This document shows positions 54,900-63,693 of a stretch of DNA of 64,000 nucleotides, piece by piece. The notes below the pieces were generated by a model. The model did not search any database. It was not told the DNA's origin and was given only the letters and a program-made list of their open reading frames with translations. Numbering within the stretch: position 1 is the first letter of the stretch; each line of letters begins with the position of its first letter. Position numbers and translations under genes: made by a program. This DNA comes from an uncultured Bacteroidota bacterium (GTDB taxonomy: Bacteria; Bacteroidota; Bacteroidia; Flavobacteriales; Flavobacteriaceae), in the NCBI GenBank assembly GCA_902566635.1, contig CACFJP010000006.1:1-64000 (forward strand). The letters are read 5' to 3'.

Positions 54900-56552
54900 C
54901 TACAAAGACACTCCTCTTTTCCAAGGAATAAAATCGTTATTCCCTTGTTTCATTGCCTTTGATGAAACCTTTCCACTAGCCACAGCTATGATATACTCCA
55001 AAATCTTTTCTCCCATACTTTCAATGGTTTCTTCGCCACTTATCACTGTTCCTGCATTAATGTCAATTATGTCATTCATGCGATTGTAGAGATCTGTATT
55101 ACTTGACAATTTTAGTACTGGGGTAATAGGATTTCCCGTCGGAGTTCCCAATCCGGTAGTAAACACGGTAATATTGCAACCAGAACCAGCAAGTCCTGTT
55201 GTACTTTCTACATCATTACCTGGCGTACACAATAAATTCAATCCTGGTTTTTTAACTTGTTCTGTGTAATCCAGAACATCAACAATTGGAGAAGTTCCAC
55301 CTTTTTTAGCGGCTCCTGCCGATTTCATAGCATCAGTAATTAAACCATCTTTAATATTTCCAGGAGAAGGATTGCTTTCAAAACCAGAACCAACTGCTAC
55401 AGCTGCTGCTGAATAGGCACGCATAATTTTGTAAAACTTTCGAGCGGATAGCTTGGTTTCACATCTGTTAATAATTTCTTGTTCAACACCATTTAACTCT
55501 GGGAATTCAGATAATACAGGCGAACCACCTAATGCAACCAACAGATCAGAGCAATAACCTAGAGCTGGATTTGCAGAAATACCTGAAAACCCATCCGATC
55601 CTCCACATTCCAAGCCTAATACCAGTTTGCCTAAAGGCGCTGGTTTTCTTACTATCTTATTGGCTTCAACCAATCCTAAAAAAGTGCGCTTTACTGCTTC
55701 TTCTATGAGCTTTCTTTCACTATCCATCTTTTGTTGCTCTAAGATGTAAACGGGTTTCTTAAAATTTTGATCAAAATCGTTCAATGATTTTTGCATCATT
55801 TCAACTTGAGCATTCTGACAACCCAAACTTAAAATTGTAGCTCCTGCAACATTAGGATTTGTGATATATCCAGCTAATAACTGGCATAACACTTCAGCAT
55901 CTTTGCGAGTACCTCCACATCCACCGTCGTGTTTTAAAAACTTAATACCATCTACATTTGGAAATAGTCTATTTTTAAAGATTTCTTCTGCCGTATTTAT
56001 TATTGGTGTATTTAAAATTTCATCTAAAGTAGCACCTGCTTTATACTGCTCAATCAAGGCATCTGTGTTAACTGCAAAGTCCTTTGCGGTTTGATACCCT
56101 AACTTTTCAGAGAGTGCAGCTTCCATAACGTCTAAATTCCTGTTCTCACAGAAAGTCAATGGAATTACCAGCCAAAAGTTAGCTGTTCCTACTTTGCCAT
56201 CTGATCTATGATAGCCATCAAATGTACGTCCATCAAATTTTGAAATATCCGGGGTAACCCAATTGTAATTTTTATTTTTTTCTGTATACTCAGCCGATGA
56301 ATGCTTTACATTAAAAGTAGTAATTGCACTGCCTGCTTTAATTGGCTGGATAGCCTTTCCAATTAGCAATCCATACATAAATATTTCATCATCTACTGCA
56401 AAATCGTTTAAAGCGAATTTATGCTTCTGCTTAATGTCCTCTTTCAAGACAACTTTTTGCTTACCTATTTTTGTAAAAAGCCCTTTTTCTAGATTGGTTA
56501 TTGCAACAATTACATTGTCTCTTGGGTCTATTTGTAAATAGTTTTTCTGCAT
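54900..56552 (-). CDS. uxaA: altronate dehydratase UxaA-like
   Basis: A 550-residue dehydratase of the altronate/galactarate family. The N-terminal SAF-like domain ('YLQIDPRDNVIVAITNLEKG', about 5-24) is followed by the catalytic part, with 'FDGYHRSDGKVGTANFWLVIPL' (about 111-132), 'FLKHDGGCGGTRKDAEVLCQLLAGY' (about 207-231), 'LGLECGGSDGFSGISANPALGYCSD' (about 316-340) and 'NLLCTPGNDVESTTGLAGSGCNI'. It dehydrates D-altronate to 2-keto-3-deoxy-D-gluconate. The start is one base after the kdgK/kdgA remnant. An alternative role as L-fuconate dehydratase is possible but not suggested by the family. Confidence 0.9.
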   Translation of the reverse strand: MQKNYLQIDPRDNVIVAITNLEKGLFTKIGKQKVVLKEDIKQKHKFALNDFAVDDEIFMYGLLIGKAIQPIKAGSAITTFNVKHSSAEYTEKNKNYNWVTPDISKFDGRTFDGYHRSDGKVGTANFWLVIPLTFCENRNLDVMEAALSEKLGYQTAKDFAVNTDALIEQYKAGATLDEILNTPIINTAEEIFKNRLFPNVDGIKFLKHDGGCGGTRKDAEVLCQLLAGYITNPNVAGATILSLGCQNAQVEMMQKSLNDFDQNFKKPVYILEQQKMDSERKLIEEAVKRTFLGLVEANKIVRKPAPLGKLVLGLECGGSDGFSGISANPALGYCSDLLVALGGSPVLSEFPELNGVEQEIINRCETKLSARKFYKIMRAYSAAAVAVGSGFESNPSPGNIKDGLITDAMKSAGAAKKGGTSPIVDVLDYTEQVKKPGLNLLCTPGNDVESTTGLAGSGCNITVFTTGLGTPTGNPITPVLKLSSNTDLYNRMNDIIDINAGTVISGEETIESMGEKILEYIIAVASGKVSSKAMKQGNNDFIPWKRGVSL

Positions 56553-56553
56553 C

Positions 56554-56757
56554 TTATCTCCTGAAAGGTTTAATAATATCTTGTACTTTCCTTACATACA
56601 TTTTCAATTCAGCAAAATCTTCATCTATTCCGAAATTAGCTAATGAAACTGCTACATTAGATTCGCCATAACTACATACCAAATCAAAATTTGTGGCCTG
56701 TGAAAATATTAAAAGCCCTATGGGCGCTAACCGTAGCATAATGTCTCCAATTGTCAC
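56554..56757 (-). pseudogene. kdgK-kdgA internal-deletion remnant
   Basis: A 67-codon frame whose first 44 residues ('IGDIMLRLAPIGLLIFSQAT', 'SNVAVSLANFGID') are the N-terminus of a PfkB-type 2-keto-3-deoxygluconate kinase. The last 22 residues ('DFAELKMYVRKVQDIIKPFR') resemble the C-terminal helix of Bacteroidota KDPG aldolases. The intervening 1.4 kb or so expected for a kinase and an aldolase is gone. The kinase start itself looks lost: the codon where the family has ATG (before GRVVTIGD) is ATT at 56769-56767, and only a GTG further in remains. The deletion joined the two ends in frame. Confidence 0.72.
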
Positions 56758-56790
56758 AACTCTACCAATCTAATTTTTATTTATTTAAAT

Positions 56791-57804
56791 TTATGAATTA
56801 AAATTTACAGTTGCTTTCATCACACCTGATTCTGGATCCAACCAACTGTCAAAATCCTCTATCATTTCTGTAAGCGAAACGTTATGAGTGATAAATGACT
56901 CTGTTGGAAATTGATTTATTACACTAATTACGTACTCAAAATCCTCAATATTAGCATTTCGGCTACATATTAAAGTCATTTCTTTAGCATGCACTTTTGG
57001 ATGCATATAAGTTAACTCTCCCTTATACAAACCAACTAATACAAATCTTCCTCCATGCGACATATAATCCGGACATGACTCTAAAGCATATTTATTTCCT
57101 GAAGCGTCGAAAACAGCATCACACAAGTCTCCATTAGTAATTTCTATTACTTGTTTAATAGTACTGTCTCCAGCTTTCAAAATATAATCTACTCCAATTT
57201 GATCTTTAGCAAATTTCAAACGTTTTTCGTTCGTATCTATTGCAATGACTTTAGCTCCGGAAATTTGTGCTAATTTAATTATGCCAATTCCAATTGGTCC
57301 ACAACCAACTACTGCTATAGTTTCTCCAGCTAAAATATTAGATCTCCTCAGGGCATGAGCACCAATTGCTAATGGTTCTACTATTGCCATTTGGTCGTTT
57401 GACAAGTGGTTTGCTGACAACAAAATATCTACTGGAACAGAAATTTGCTCCTGCATTCCACCATCATCATGAACACCTAAAACGGAAATATTTGTGCAAC
57501 AGTTTGTTTTACCTTTTCTACAAGCAATACACTGACCACAACTTATATAAGGCACAACTATAACCTTATCTCCTTTCTTGATACCTTTTTCATTTTCGCC
57601 AATTTCTAAAACTTCTGAGGCTAACTCATGCCCTAAAATTCTCGGATAGGTAAAAAATGCCTGATTCCCGGCATAAGCATGTAAATCGGTACCACAAATT
57701 CCAACCATATTAATTTTTAATAAGGCTTCATTTTCTTTTCTAACTGGCGCTTCTTTCTCTTTTAATAGAAACTCTCCAGGTTTTTCACAAACTATATATT
57801 TCAT
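56791..57804 (-). CDS. zinc-binding alcohol dehydrogenase, probable L-galactonate 5-dehydrogenase
   Basis: A 337-residue medium-chain dehydrogenase. The catalytic zinc site is seen in 'VGICGTDLHAYAG' (about 35-47) and 'RILGHELASEV'. The structural zinc cysteines are in 'YISCGQCIACRKGKTNCC', and the nucleotide fold is 'AVVGCGPIGIGIIKLAQ' (about 163-179). The type resembles E. coli LgoD (YjjN), which oxidises L-galactonate to D-tagaturonate. Its place before uxaA, uxaB and the lactonase fits that step exactly. Relatives with sorbitol or threonine as substrate cannot be excluded from sequence alone. It lies 24 bases after the GH29 gene. Confidence 0.82.
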   Translation of the reverse strand: MKYIVCEKPGEFLLKEKEAPVRKENEALLKINMVGICGTDLHAYAGNQAFFTYPRILGHELASEVLEIGENEKGIKKGDKVIVVPYISCGQCIACRKGKTNCCTNISVLGVHDDGGMQEQISVPVDILLSANHLSNDQMAIVEPLAIGAHALRRSNILAGETIAVVGCGPIGIGIIKLAQISGAKVIAIDTNEKRLKFAKDQIGVDYILKAGDSTIKQVIEITNGDLCDAVFDASGNKYALESCPDYMSHGGRFVLVGLYKGELTYMHPKVHAKEMTLICSRNANIEDFEYVISVINQFPTESFITHNVSLTEMIEDFDSWLDPESGVMKATVNFNS

Positions 57805-57828
57805 TGCTAAAAATTGCTATGTATTTTT

Positions 57829-59406
57829 TTAATATACAAGTCTGCCATCTATTTCAATTCTAAACGCATTGGCAATATCGTTAATTCCTTGTGTAGGAAA
57901 TTCAATAATCAAACCTTCTTTAGTTTGATTCCAATGAACAACTTCATTTGTGGAAATCAGTGAAATTTTTGAAATACCACCTGTAGCTATTTTTTCATCC
58001 TTGTTTAGACATTTAATGGTATAAGTTCCTGATTCTGGATTTCCTAAAACAATAGCAAACAACTTGGTATTGTCTTTACTTCTTGTAAACCTAACATCAG
58101 CTGCTCCTAATTCTCTAAAAGTCCAACGATAGGATTTTTTACGTTCAACATATTTAAGCATTTCGGTGGTACCCTCAGATGAAACCTTCCATTTTCTAGT
58201 TCCATATATAGCTTCTCCATTTGTATTCAACCAAGTACCAATTCCCTTCATTATTTCAATTTCTTGAGGGTCGATAGAACCATCGCCTATTGGAGTTAAA
58301 GACATCAACATTATTCCACCTCTGCTGACCATATCAATTAGACTTCGTATATGATAAGGCGCTTTATCTTTATAATTCTTATTATTAACATATGACCACG
58401 GATAACTAATTGCCCTGTCCGATAGCCAATACCCTTCTGGTTTCTCTTCCATATCACGACAATTCTCGTAGCAACGCAAGCCAAAACCTAAAGGGAAATT
58501 CCAAACTTTACTGCTTGGTAATTTGTTACAAACCACTACTTCATCACCATCTATTCCTTTTAAATTGTAATAGTCTTGAAATATATTTACTATGGTATCC
58601 TGTGGAACTTCGTCCTTTTTTATTGAGCTAGACAAACCATCAAACCAAAGTACATCTGGGCGATATTTGTTAATTACCTCACGAACTTTATTAGCCCATT
58701 CAGCAGCAAAATTTTCTTTTGATTCAGTTTGAGGATTACGATAAATCCAATCATTTTCCTCATCATAAATATCCCAAATTTTACGCTCTTCTGCTGTATG
58801 ATCTTTACTAAACATATAACCATAACTTCTTGCCATATGGAATGTTGCCAATAACTTCATATCTGTTTTTCTGACCTCCATAGCAATTTCACCATAAATA
58901 TCTCTTTTTGGGCCCGCATCCATTGAATCCCATTTGGTGTATTTAGAGTCCCATAAACAAAAACCATCATGATGCGCTAGACAAATTCCACCAAATTTAG
59001 CACCTCCATTTTTCATTATTGACACCCATTCTTGTGCATCAAACTTTGGGGCATTAAAAATTGGTAAAAAATCTTTGTATCCAAAATCTTCAATTGGACC
59101 ATACTTTTTTTCATGATACTTTTTTACTCCCTTTCTATCCACTCCATTAGGGGAATACAACTCCTTTACATAATCAGGTCCACCATGTGCTGGTACAGAA
59201 TAAATTCCCCAATGCGTGTACATTCCAAATTTGGCATCAATTATCCATTCAGGAATTGACTCTTTAATCAATTCATTCCATAGTGGTGATTTTGGTATAT
59301 TCCAGTCTTTGCCATTTGTTTTTTCAATTTCTTGAGCAACTACAGAAGAATCATTGAGCGTCAGGAATGCTAGTAATACAACTGAACTAAGGGTTCTAAT
59401 ACTCAT
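57829..59406 (-). CDS. GH29 alpha-L-fucosidase/alpha-L-galactosidase (first)
   Basis: I start at the ATG at 59406 (MSIRTLSSVVLLAFLTLNDSSVVAQ), which gives a signal peptide; the track starts at 59451. About 525 residues. The GH29 pattern is 'WIIDAKFGMYTHWGIYSVPAHGGP', 'KNGGAKFGGICLAHHDGFCLWDS' and the nucleophile Asp in 'RPDVLWFDGLSSS' (residue 256 in this numbering). It cleaves terminal alpha-L-fucose or, in some members, alpha-L-galactose. It is the first gene of the long minus-strand operon and diverges from the second GH29 gene, with roughly 120-195 bases between the starts that must contain both promoters. No T9SS tail is seen. Confidence 0.92.
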   Translation of the reverse strand: MSIRTLSSVVLLAFLTLNDSSVVAQEIEKTNGKDWNIPKSPLWNELIKESIPEWIIDAKFGMYTHWGIYSVPAHGGPDYVKELYSPNGVDRKGVKKYHEKKYGPIEDFGYKDFLPIFNAPKFDAQEWVSIMKNGGAKFGGICLAHHDGFCLWDSKYTKWDSMDAGPKRDIYGEIAMEVRKTDMKLLATFHMARSYGYMFSKDHTAEERKIWDIYDEENDWIYRNPQTESKENFAAEWANKVREVINKYRPDVLWFDGLSSSIKKDEVPQDTIVNIFQDYYNLKGIDGDEVVVCNKLPSSKVWNFPLGFGLRCYENCRDMEEKPEGYWLSDRAISYPWSYVNNKNYKDKAPYHIRSLIDMVSRGGIMLMSLTPIGDGSIDPQEIEIMKGIGTWLNTNGEAIYGTRKWKVSSEGTTEMLKYVERKKSYRWTFRELGAADVRFTRSKDNTKLFAIVLGNPESGTYTIKCLNKDEKIATGGISKISLISTNEVVHWNQTKEGLIIEFPTQGINDIANAFRIEIDGRLVY

Positions 59407-59600
59407 TTGATTTAGTTTAAATTCTATATTTAAATTTTCAATAATTTTCAAAATTTAATTATCTCAATTGAAACAATTACTAACATAAATTCTGCAATAT
59501 TTTTTTAACTTGTATTATTTGTGTTATTCATTGTAAAATATAACCTTGTGTTAAGAAATTATGATATTTAATTTTGATGAATTCTAAAAGAACTTTAAAA
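59407..59600. promoter_or_regulatory. divergent intergenic region of two GH29 genes
   Basis: AT-rich DNA between the two divergent GH29 starts. It must drive both the minus-strand sugar operon and the plus-strand GH29/beta-helix genes. I see no perfect Bacteroidota TTTG/TAnnTTTG promoter that I would place with confidence; 'TTGTATTATTTG' near 59510 is the closest. No obvious operator palindrome. Confidence 0.4.
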
Positions 59601-61190
59601 ATGTCTACATATAAATATAATCTTTTATTGACAATCGTTTTTACAACATCGATTTTCAGTCAGCAAACTTATCAACCAAATTGGGAATCTATAGATAAAA
59701 GAGAAAATCCACAATGGTTTAGCAATGCCAAATTTGGAATATTTATTCACTGGGGATTATACTCCGTCCCTGGTTTCACTAATAAAGGTACTTATGCCGA
59801 GTGGTATTGGAATGCTTTAAATGAAGACCCCAATACAGCTAAAAAAAGTCGGAGAGAAAGACATTTTGCGATAACAAAATTCCACAATGAAAATTATGGG
59901 AGTGATTATCCTTATTCAAATTTCAAAGATGGGTTTAAGGCAGAATTATTCAACCCAGACGAATGGGCAAATATTTTTAAACGCTCAGGTGCAAAATATG
60001 TAGTATTGACTTCAAAGCATCATGATGGGTATTGTTTATTTCCAAGTACTGAGGCCAGTGAAAGCTATGGAATGGCTTGGAATTCAGTAGAATCTGGACC
60101 AAAAAGAGATTTGGTGGGCGACTTAACATCTGCAGTGAAAAATGCGGGGTTAAAAATGGGTTTGTATTATTCTATTTGGGATTGGTACAATCCATATTGG
60201 CCCAAAGAGCAACAGTCGATTTTGAGTAAAGGCAGCATGGCTGTTAACTTTAAAGATGGTAATTCAAAAAATAACAAATTTTCTAATGAAGAAATCCAAA
60301 CTGCTCAAAAGGGTTTAGATAAATATATCGATAAGGTAATGCTGCCTCAGTTAAAGCAAATTGTGACCAATTATGAACCAGCATTGTTATTTTCAGATGG
60401 AGATTGGTGGATGGATTACAAAAAATGGAGAACTTTACCGTTTTTATCTTGGGCATTGAATAATGCACCCAACAAAGAAGAGTTGGTTTTTAATGACAGA
60501 TGGGGAAAAGTAAGAGGTAAACATGGTGGGTATTACACCACAGAATATGGCTCTGGTTTTGCTGATGGTACTACACCCTGGGAAGAAAACAGAGGAATCG
60601 GTATGTCTTTTGGCATTAATCGTATTGAAAATATCGATGATTATCGAACTGGTAAGGAACTTATATTTATGCTGGTCGATATTGTGAGTAGAGGTGGTAA
60701 TTTGTTGTTGAACATTGGTCCAAATGCCGATGGAACCATTCCGGTAATTATGCAACAACGTTTAATTGAAATTGGCAACTGGCTTTCTGTTTATGGTGAA
60801 GGAATTTATGACACTAAACAATGGATAAAGGACGCTCAATGGAGCTCAGGAATAATTCCATCTTTTACGAAAAATGATTTTCATGCTGGGTTTCCTATTT
60901 ATGAAATGACAATTAATCCAAAGAAAGGAAATGCTGTTAAAGAATTTTGGTTTACTAAGAAGGGAAACAATTTGTACGCTTTTGCTCCCGAATGGCCAAA
61001 AAACATAAATATTTTAATTGAAGATGTTAAAACAACAATTAAGACAGAAGTAAAACTAATGGGTTGTGAAAAATCATTACCATACACTGAAACAAACAAC
61101 GGTATCGTAATAGATATTTCATCAATTAACATTCATGATTTAAAATCCCAATATGTGTTTGGGTTTAAAGTATCAAATATCACAGAATAA
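59601..61190 (+). CDS. GH29 alpha-L-fucosidase/alpha-L-galactosidase (second)
   Basis: The track begins at 59574. The third methionine at 59601 (MSTYKYNLLLTIVFTTSIFSQQ) gives a standard signal peptide and is my choice, though the earlier ATGs may be used. The protein is about 529 residues. GH29 features are 'WFSNAKFGIFIHWGLYSVPGF', 'GAKYVVLTSKHHDGYCLFPS' and the nucleophile Asp in 'PALLFSDGDWWMD' (residue 275 of the track ORF), followed by 'YYTTEYGSGF'. The C-terminal part ends in a beta domain. It is different enough from the first copy to act on another linkage or sulfation pattern. The beta-helix gene starts 18 bases downstream. Confidence 0.92.
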   Translation: MSTYKYNLLLTIVFTTSIFSQQTYQPNWESIDKRENPQWFSNAKFGIFIHWGLYSVPGFTNKGTYAEWYWNALNEDPNTAKKSRRERHFAITKFHNENYGSDYPYSNFKDGFKAELFNPDEWANIFKRSGAKYVVLTSKHHDGYCLFPSTEASESYGMAWNSVESGPKRDLVGDLTSAVKNAGLKMGLYYSIWDWYNPYWPKEQQSILSKGSMAVNFKDGNSKNNKFSNEEIQTAQKGLDKYIDKVMLPQLKQIVTNYEPALLFSDGDWWMDYKKWRTLPFLSWALNNAPNKEELVFNDRWGKVRGKHGGYYTTEYGSGFADGTTPWEENRGIGMSFGINRIENIDDYRTGKELIFMLVDIVSRGGNLLLNIGPNADGTIPVIMQQRLIEIGNWLSVYGEGIYDTKQWIKDAQWSSGIIPSFTKNDFHAGFPIYEMTINPKKGNAVKEFWFTKKGNNLYAFAPEWPKNINILIEDVKTTIKTEVKLMGCEKSLPYTETNNGIVIDISSINIHDLKSQYVFGFKVSNITE

Positions 61191-61208
61191 CTTCTCATCT
61201 AACAAAAG

Positions 61209-63692
61209 GTGAAAATTCAACCATTTATCAAACTATTTATTTTAGTTGGAGTATTATTAATTTCTTCAAACCTCAGTGCTCAAAAAAAATATTATGTTTC
61301 TAATGAGTCCAATGGGAAGCACCAATATAGTACTATCCATCAAGCTCTAAGCTCAGTCGACAAACAGATAAAGAGTAGCGGATACCCTAAACAAGGAATT
61401 GAGATTATAATTAAAGATGGAACATATAAAATTGACAAACCCATCAGGATAACAAAAAATTTAAGTGGCACTAACAAAAATCCTTTGGTTATCAAAGCTG
61501 AAAACCCAAACAGTGTTCGATTTTTTGGGGGACATATTTTAGATTTAAATGAGTTTAAAAATTTTAATCCCAAAAAGTCACCTTTTCAGTTGGTTGATGA
61601 AAAAGCTGCAAGAAAAATCAAAGTATTAGATTTAAAAAAGACTTCGATCAAGAAATCGGATTTAGGAGACTTTGTAAAACACGGTTATGGTTTTGAAAAA
61701 AATCCATATTACACAACTCCCGCAATGCTTTGGGTTGATCATCAAAGAATGCATTTGTCACGATGGCCAAATGTTAATGAAGATAATGAGTATTATGATA
61801 ACATCAATCAATTTAATGGCAGATTTAAAGATGTATTTATAAAAGGAGCCGTTTCTTTAACAAATGTGATTGACAAAGGCCAAAAAAAACAAAATAAGTG
61901 GTATTCAAATAAAGAGTTTTTAGAAAATGGTGGCGGAACCTTTGAAGTAGCTTTTGACCGTGGTAGTCAATGGAACTTTTACAAAAAAAACGACGAAAAG
62001 ATTTGGCTAGATGGTGTCTTATCAGCTTCATGGGAATGGGAATACACAAAAATTAAATCTATTGAAAATAGAAGATTTAAATTGGCTTCAGGTTCAAACA
62101 GGGGATTAGGTTTTTTCAGGAAAGTAACTCATTTTCATTTTGAAAATATTCCTGAAGAATTGGACACTGAGGGAGAGTATTTTATTGACAGACAACGCAT
62201 GCTGCTGTACTTCTACCCTCCTTATGATGTGAAAGAAAAAACAATTACTTTATCTACTCTAGAACAAAACATGTTTCATATTGTAGGAGCTTCTAACATT
62301 AAGATTGAAGGTCTTGTTTTAGAATCTGGCAGAGGAAACGCAATTTTTATTAATTTTCTTAAGTTCGGTGGTGAAATAAAATCCAAAAGCAGTAACATTC
62401 TTATAGAAAACTGTATCATTAGAAACTTTAATCAATGGGGAGTTATTATTCAAAATTCACAAAACTCAACAGTAAACAACTGCGACATTTATAATATGGG
62501 GGCTGGGGGTGTGAAACTTGGAATTGAAAAAAAGAGTTTTACCCAAGTGAAAGAAAACAATTTGGTTACCAACTGTAAAATATACGAGATTGCATTTGAT
62601 CAAAAATCTCAAGTGCCAGCAATTACTCTTTCAGGAAACGGAAACTCAGCTAGAAATAACGAAATATATAACACGCCACATTTTGCTGTTAAAATGAAAT
62701 ATGCCAATAATTGTGTGACAGAAAAAAATTATATCCACGATTTACCAAAATACCATCATTTTGATGGCGGCGCTGTTTACTTGGCAACTGGAAATCAGTT
62801 TTTCAATAGAGGAAATAAAATAGCACATAATTACTTCGAAAATATTTCCACAAACGGAGCTTATCTAGATAACTATACTATGGGAAATTATGTGTACGGA
62901 AATGTGTTTTATAATGTTGGGAATGGCACAAAAGGATCAAAAAATGCAGCTATTTACATTCATGGTGGTGGACAAAATGTAGTGAGCAACAACATTGCAA
63001 TCAACTGCCCATTTGCGTACAAAACAGGATCGCATATTATCAAAGCTTTTAACACTACAAATTACTTAAACTCTTGGTACAACGATGCTATAAATTACTT
63101 TTACAACAGTAGTAAGTTGTATGCAGATTTTACACAACAATATCCAGAAATAAAAGAGTTAATCTATAAATTACATGAATCTCCGAAAGTTATTTTAGAT
63201 CATGTTTCCAATCAATCTCTTAAGAAGATTTCTTCGAAGAAAAATAGAAAGTCGCAATTGGATATGTATGATTTAAAAGGGGCGAATTCATTTTTCTTTA
63301 AAGACACAAATAACATTGAATGGATGAATTGGTTTGAGATCAGATATCAATCATCAACTTTTAAAAATAATATTTACACTTTCAGTTCTGATGAATTTCT
63401 TCCAGATTTTGAAGGAAATGACAAGGGGGCAAAGGGCGCCTTTAAACTTGGAAACGAAAGTGGCGTATTTTTAATGGCTCCATACAAGTTAAAAGTAAGA
63501 TCCAAAATCAAAAAGATTTCAAATCATCGCGTTGTAAACAACCATTATCTAAAAGATTTTCCATTGAATATTAGAGGAAACTCTCAATCATATGGATTGG
63601 AGTTAAATTCTATTTTGAGCTTCCCTGACATTCCTAATTTTAATGACATTAACCTAAAAGAAATCGGAATCAATACCATTAGCAAAGATTAA
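61209..63692 (+). CDS. secreted right-handed beta-helix glycosidase-like protein
   Basis: An 827-residue protein that starts at GTG 61209, 18 bases after the GH29 stop. The signal peptide is VKIQPFIKLFILVGVLLISSNLSAQ. The beta-helix domain begins 'KYYVSNESNGKHQYSTIHQALSSVD' and contains 'MLWVDHQRMHLSRWPNVNEDN' (about 172-192), 'LSASWEWEYTKIKSIE' and rungs such as 'NSTVNNCDIYNMGAGGVKLG'. This layout with RWPN resembles GH141, a family with a known alpha-L-fucosidase member in Bacteroides thetaiotaomicron; being next to GH29 genes fits. No T9SS tail is seen. A lyase cannot be excluded. Confidence 0.75.
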   Translation: MKIQPFIKLFILVGVLLISSNLSAQKKYYVSNESNGKHQYSTIHQALSSVDKQIKSSGYPKQGIEIIIKDGTYKIDKPIRITKNLSGTNKNPLVIKAENPNSVRFFGGHILDLNEFKNFNPKKSPFQLVDEKAARKIKVLDLKKTSIKKSDLGDFVKHGYGFEKNPYYTTPAMLWVDHQRMHLSRWPNVNEDNEYYDNINQFNGRFKDVFIKGAVSLTNVIDKGQKKQNKWYSNKEFLENGGGTFEVAFDRGSQWNFYKKNDEKIWLDGVLSASWEWEYTKIKSIENRRFKLASGSNRGLGFFRKVTHFHFENIPEELDTEGEYFIDRQRMLLYFYPPYDVKEKTITLSTLEQNMFHIVGASNIKIEGLVLESGRGNAIFINFLKFGGEIKSKSSNILIENCIIRNFNQWGVIIQNSQNSTVNNCDIYNMGAGGVKLGIEKKSFTQVKENNLVTNCKIYEIAFDQKSQVPAITLSGNGNSARNNEIYNTPHFAVKMKYANNCVTEKNYIHDLPKYHHFDGGAVYLATGNQFFNRGNKIAHNYFENISTNGAYLDNYTMGNYVYGNVFYNVGNGTKGSKNAAIYIHGGGQNVVSNNIAINCPFAYKTGSHIIKAFNTTNYLNSWYNDAINYFYNSSKLYADFTQQYPEIKELIYKLHESPKVILDHVSNQSLKKISSKKNRKSQLDMYDLKGANSFFFKDTNNIEWMNWFEIRYQSSTFKNNIYTFSSDEFLPDFEGNDKGAKGAFKLGNESGVFLMAPYKLKVRSKIKKISNHRVVNNHYLKDFPLNIRGNSQSYGLELNSILSFPDIPNFNDINLKEIGINTISKD

Positions 63693-63693
63693 T

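Noticed and set aside
54900-57804. Reading the uxaA/uxaB/Zn-dehydrogenase group as galacturonate (pectin) catabolism
   Set aside because: There is no UxaC isomerase and no pectin lyase in the window. The neighbouring fucP, SDR, lactonase and GH29 genes point to L-galactose or L-fucose instead.
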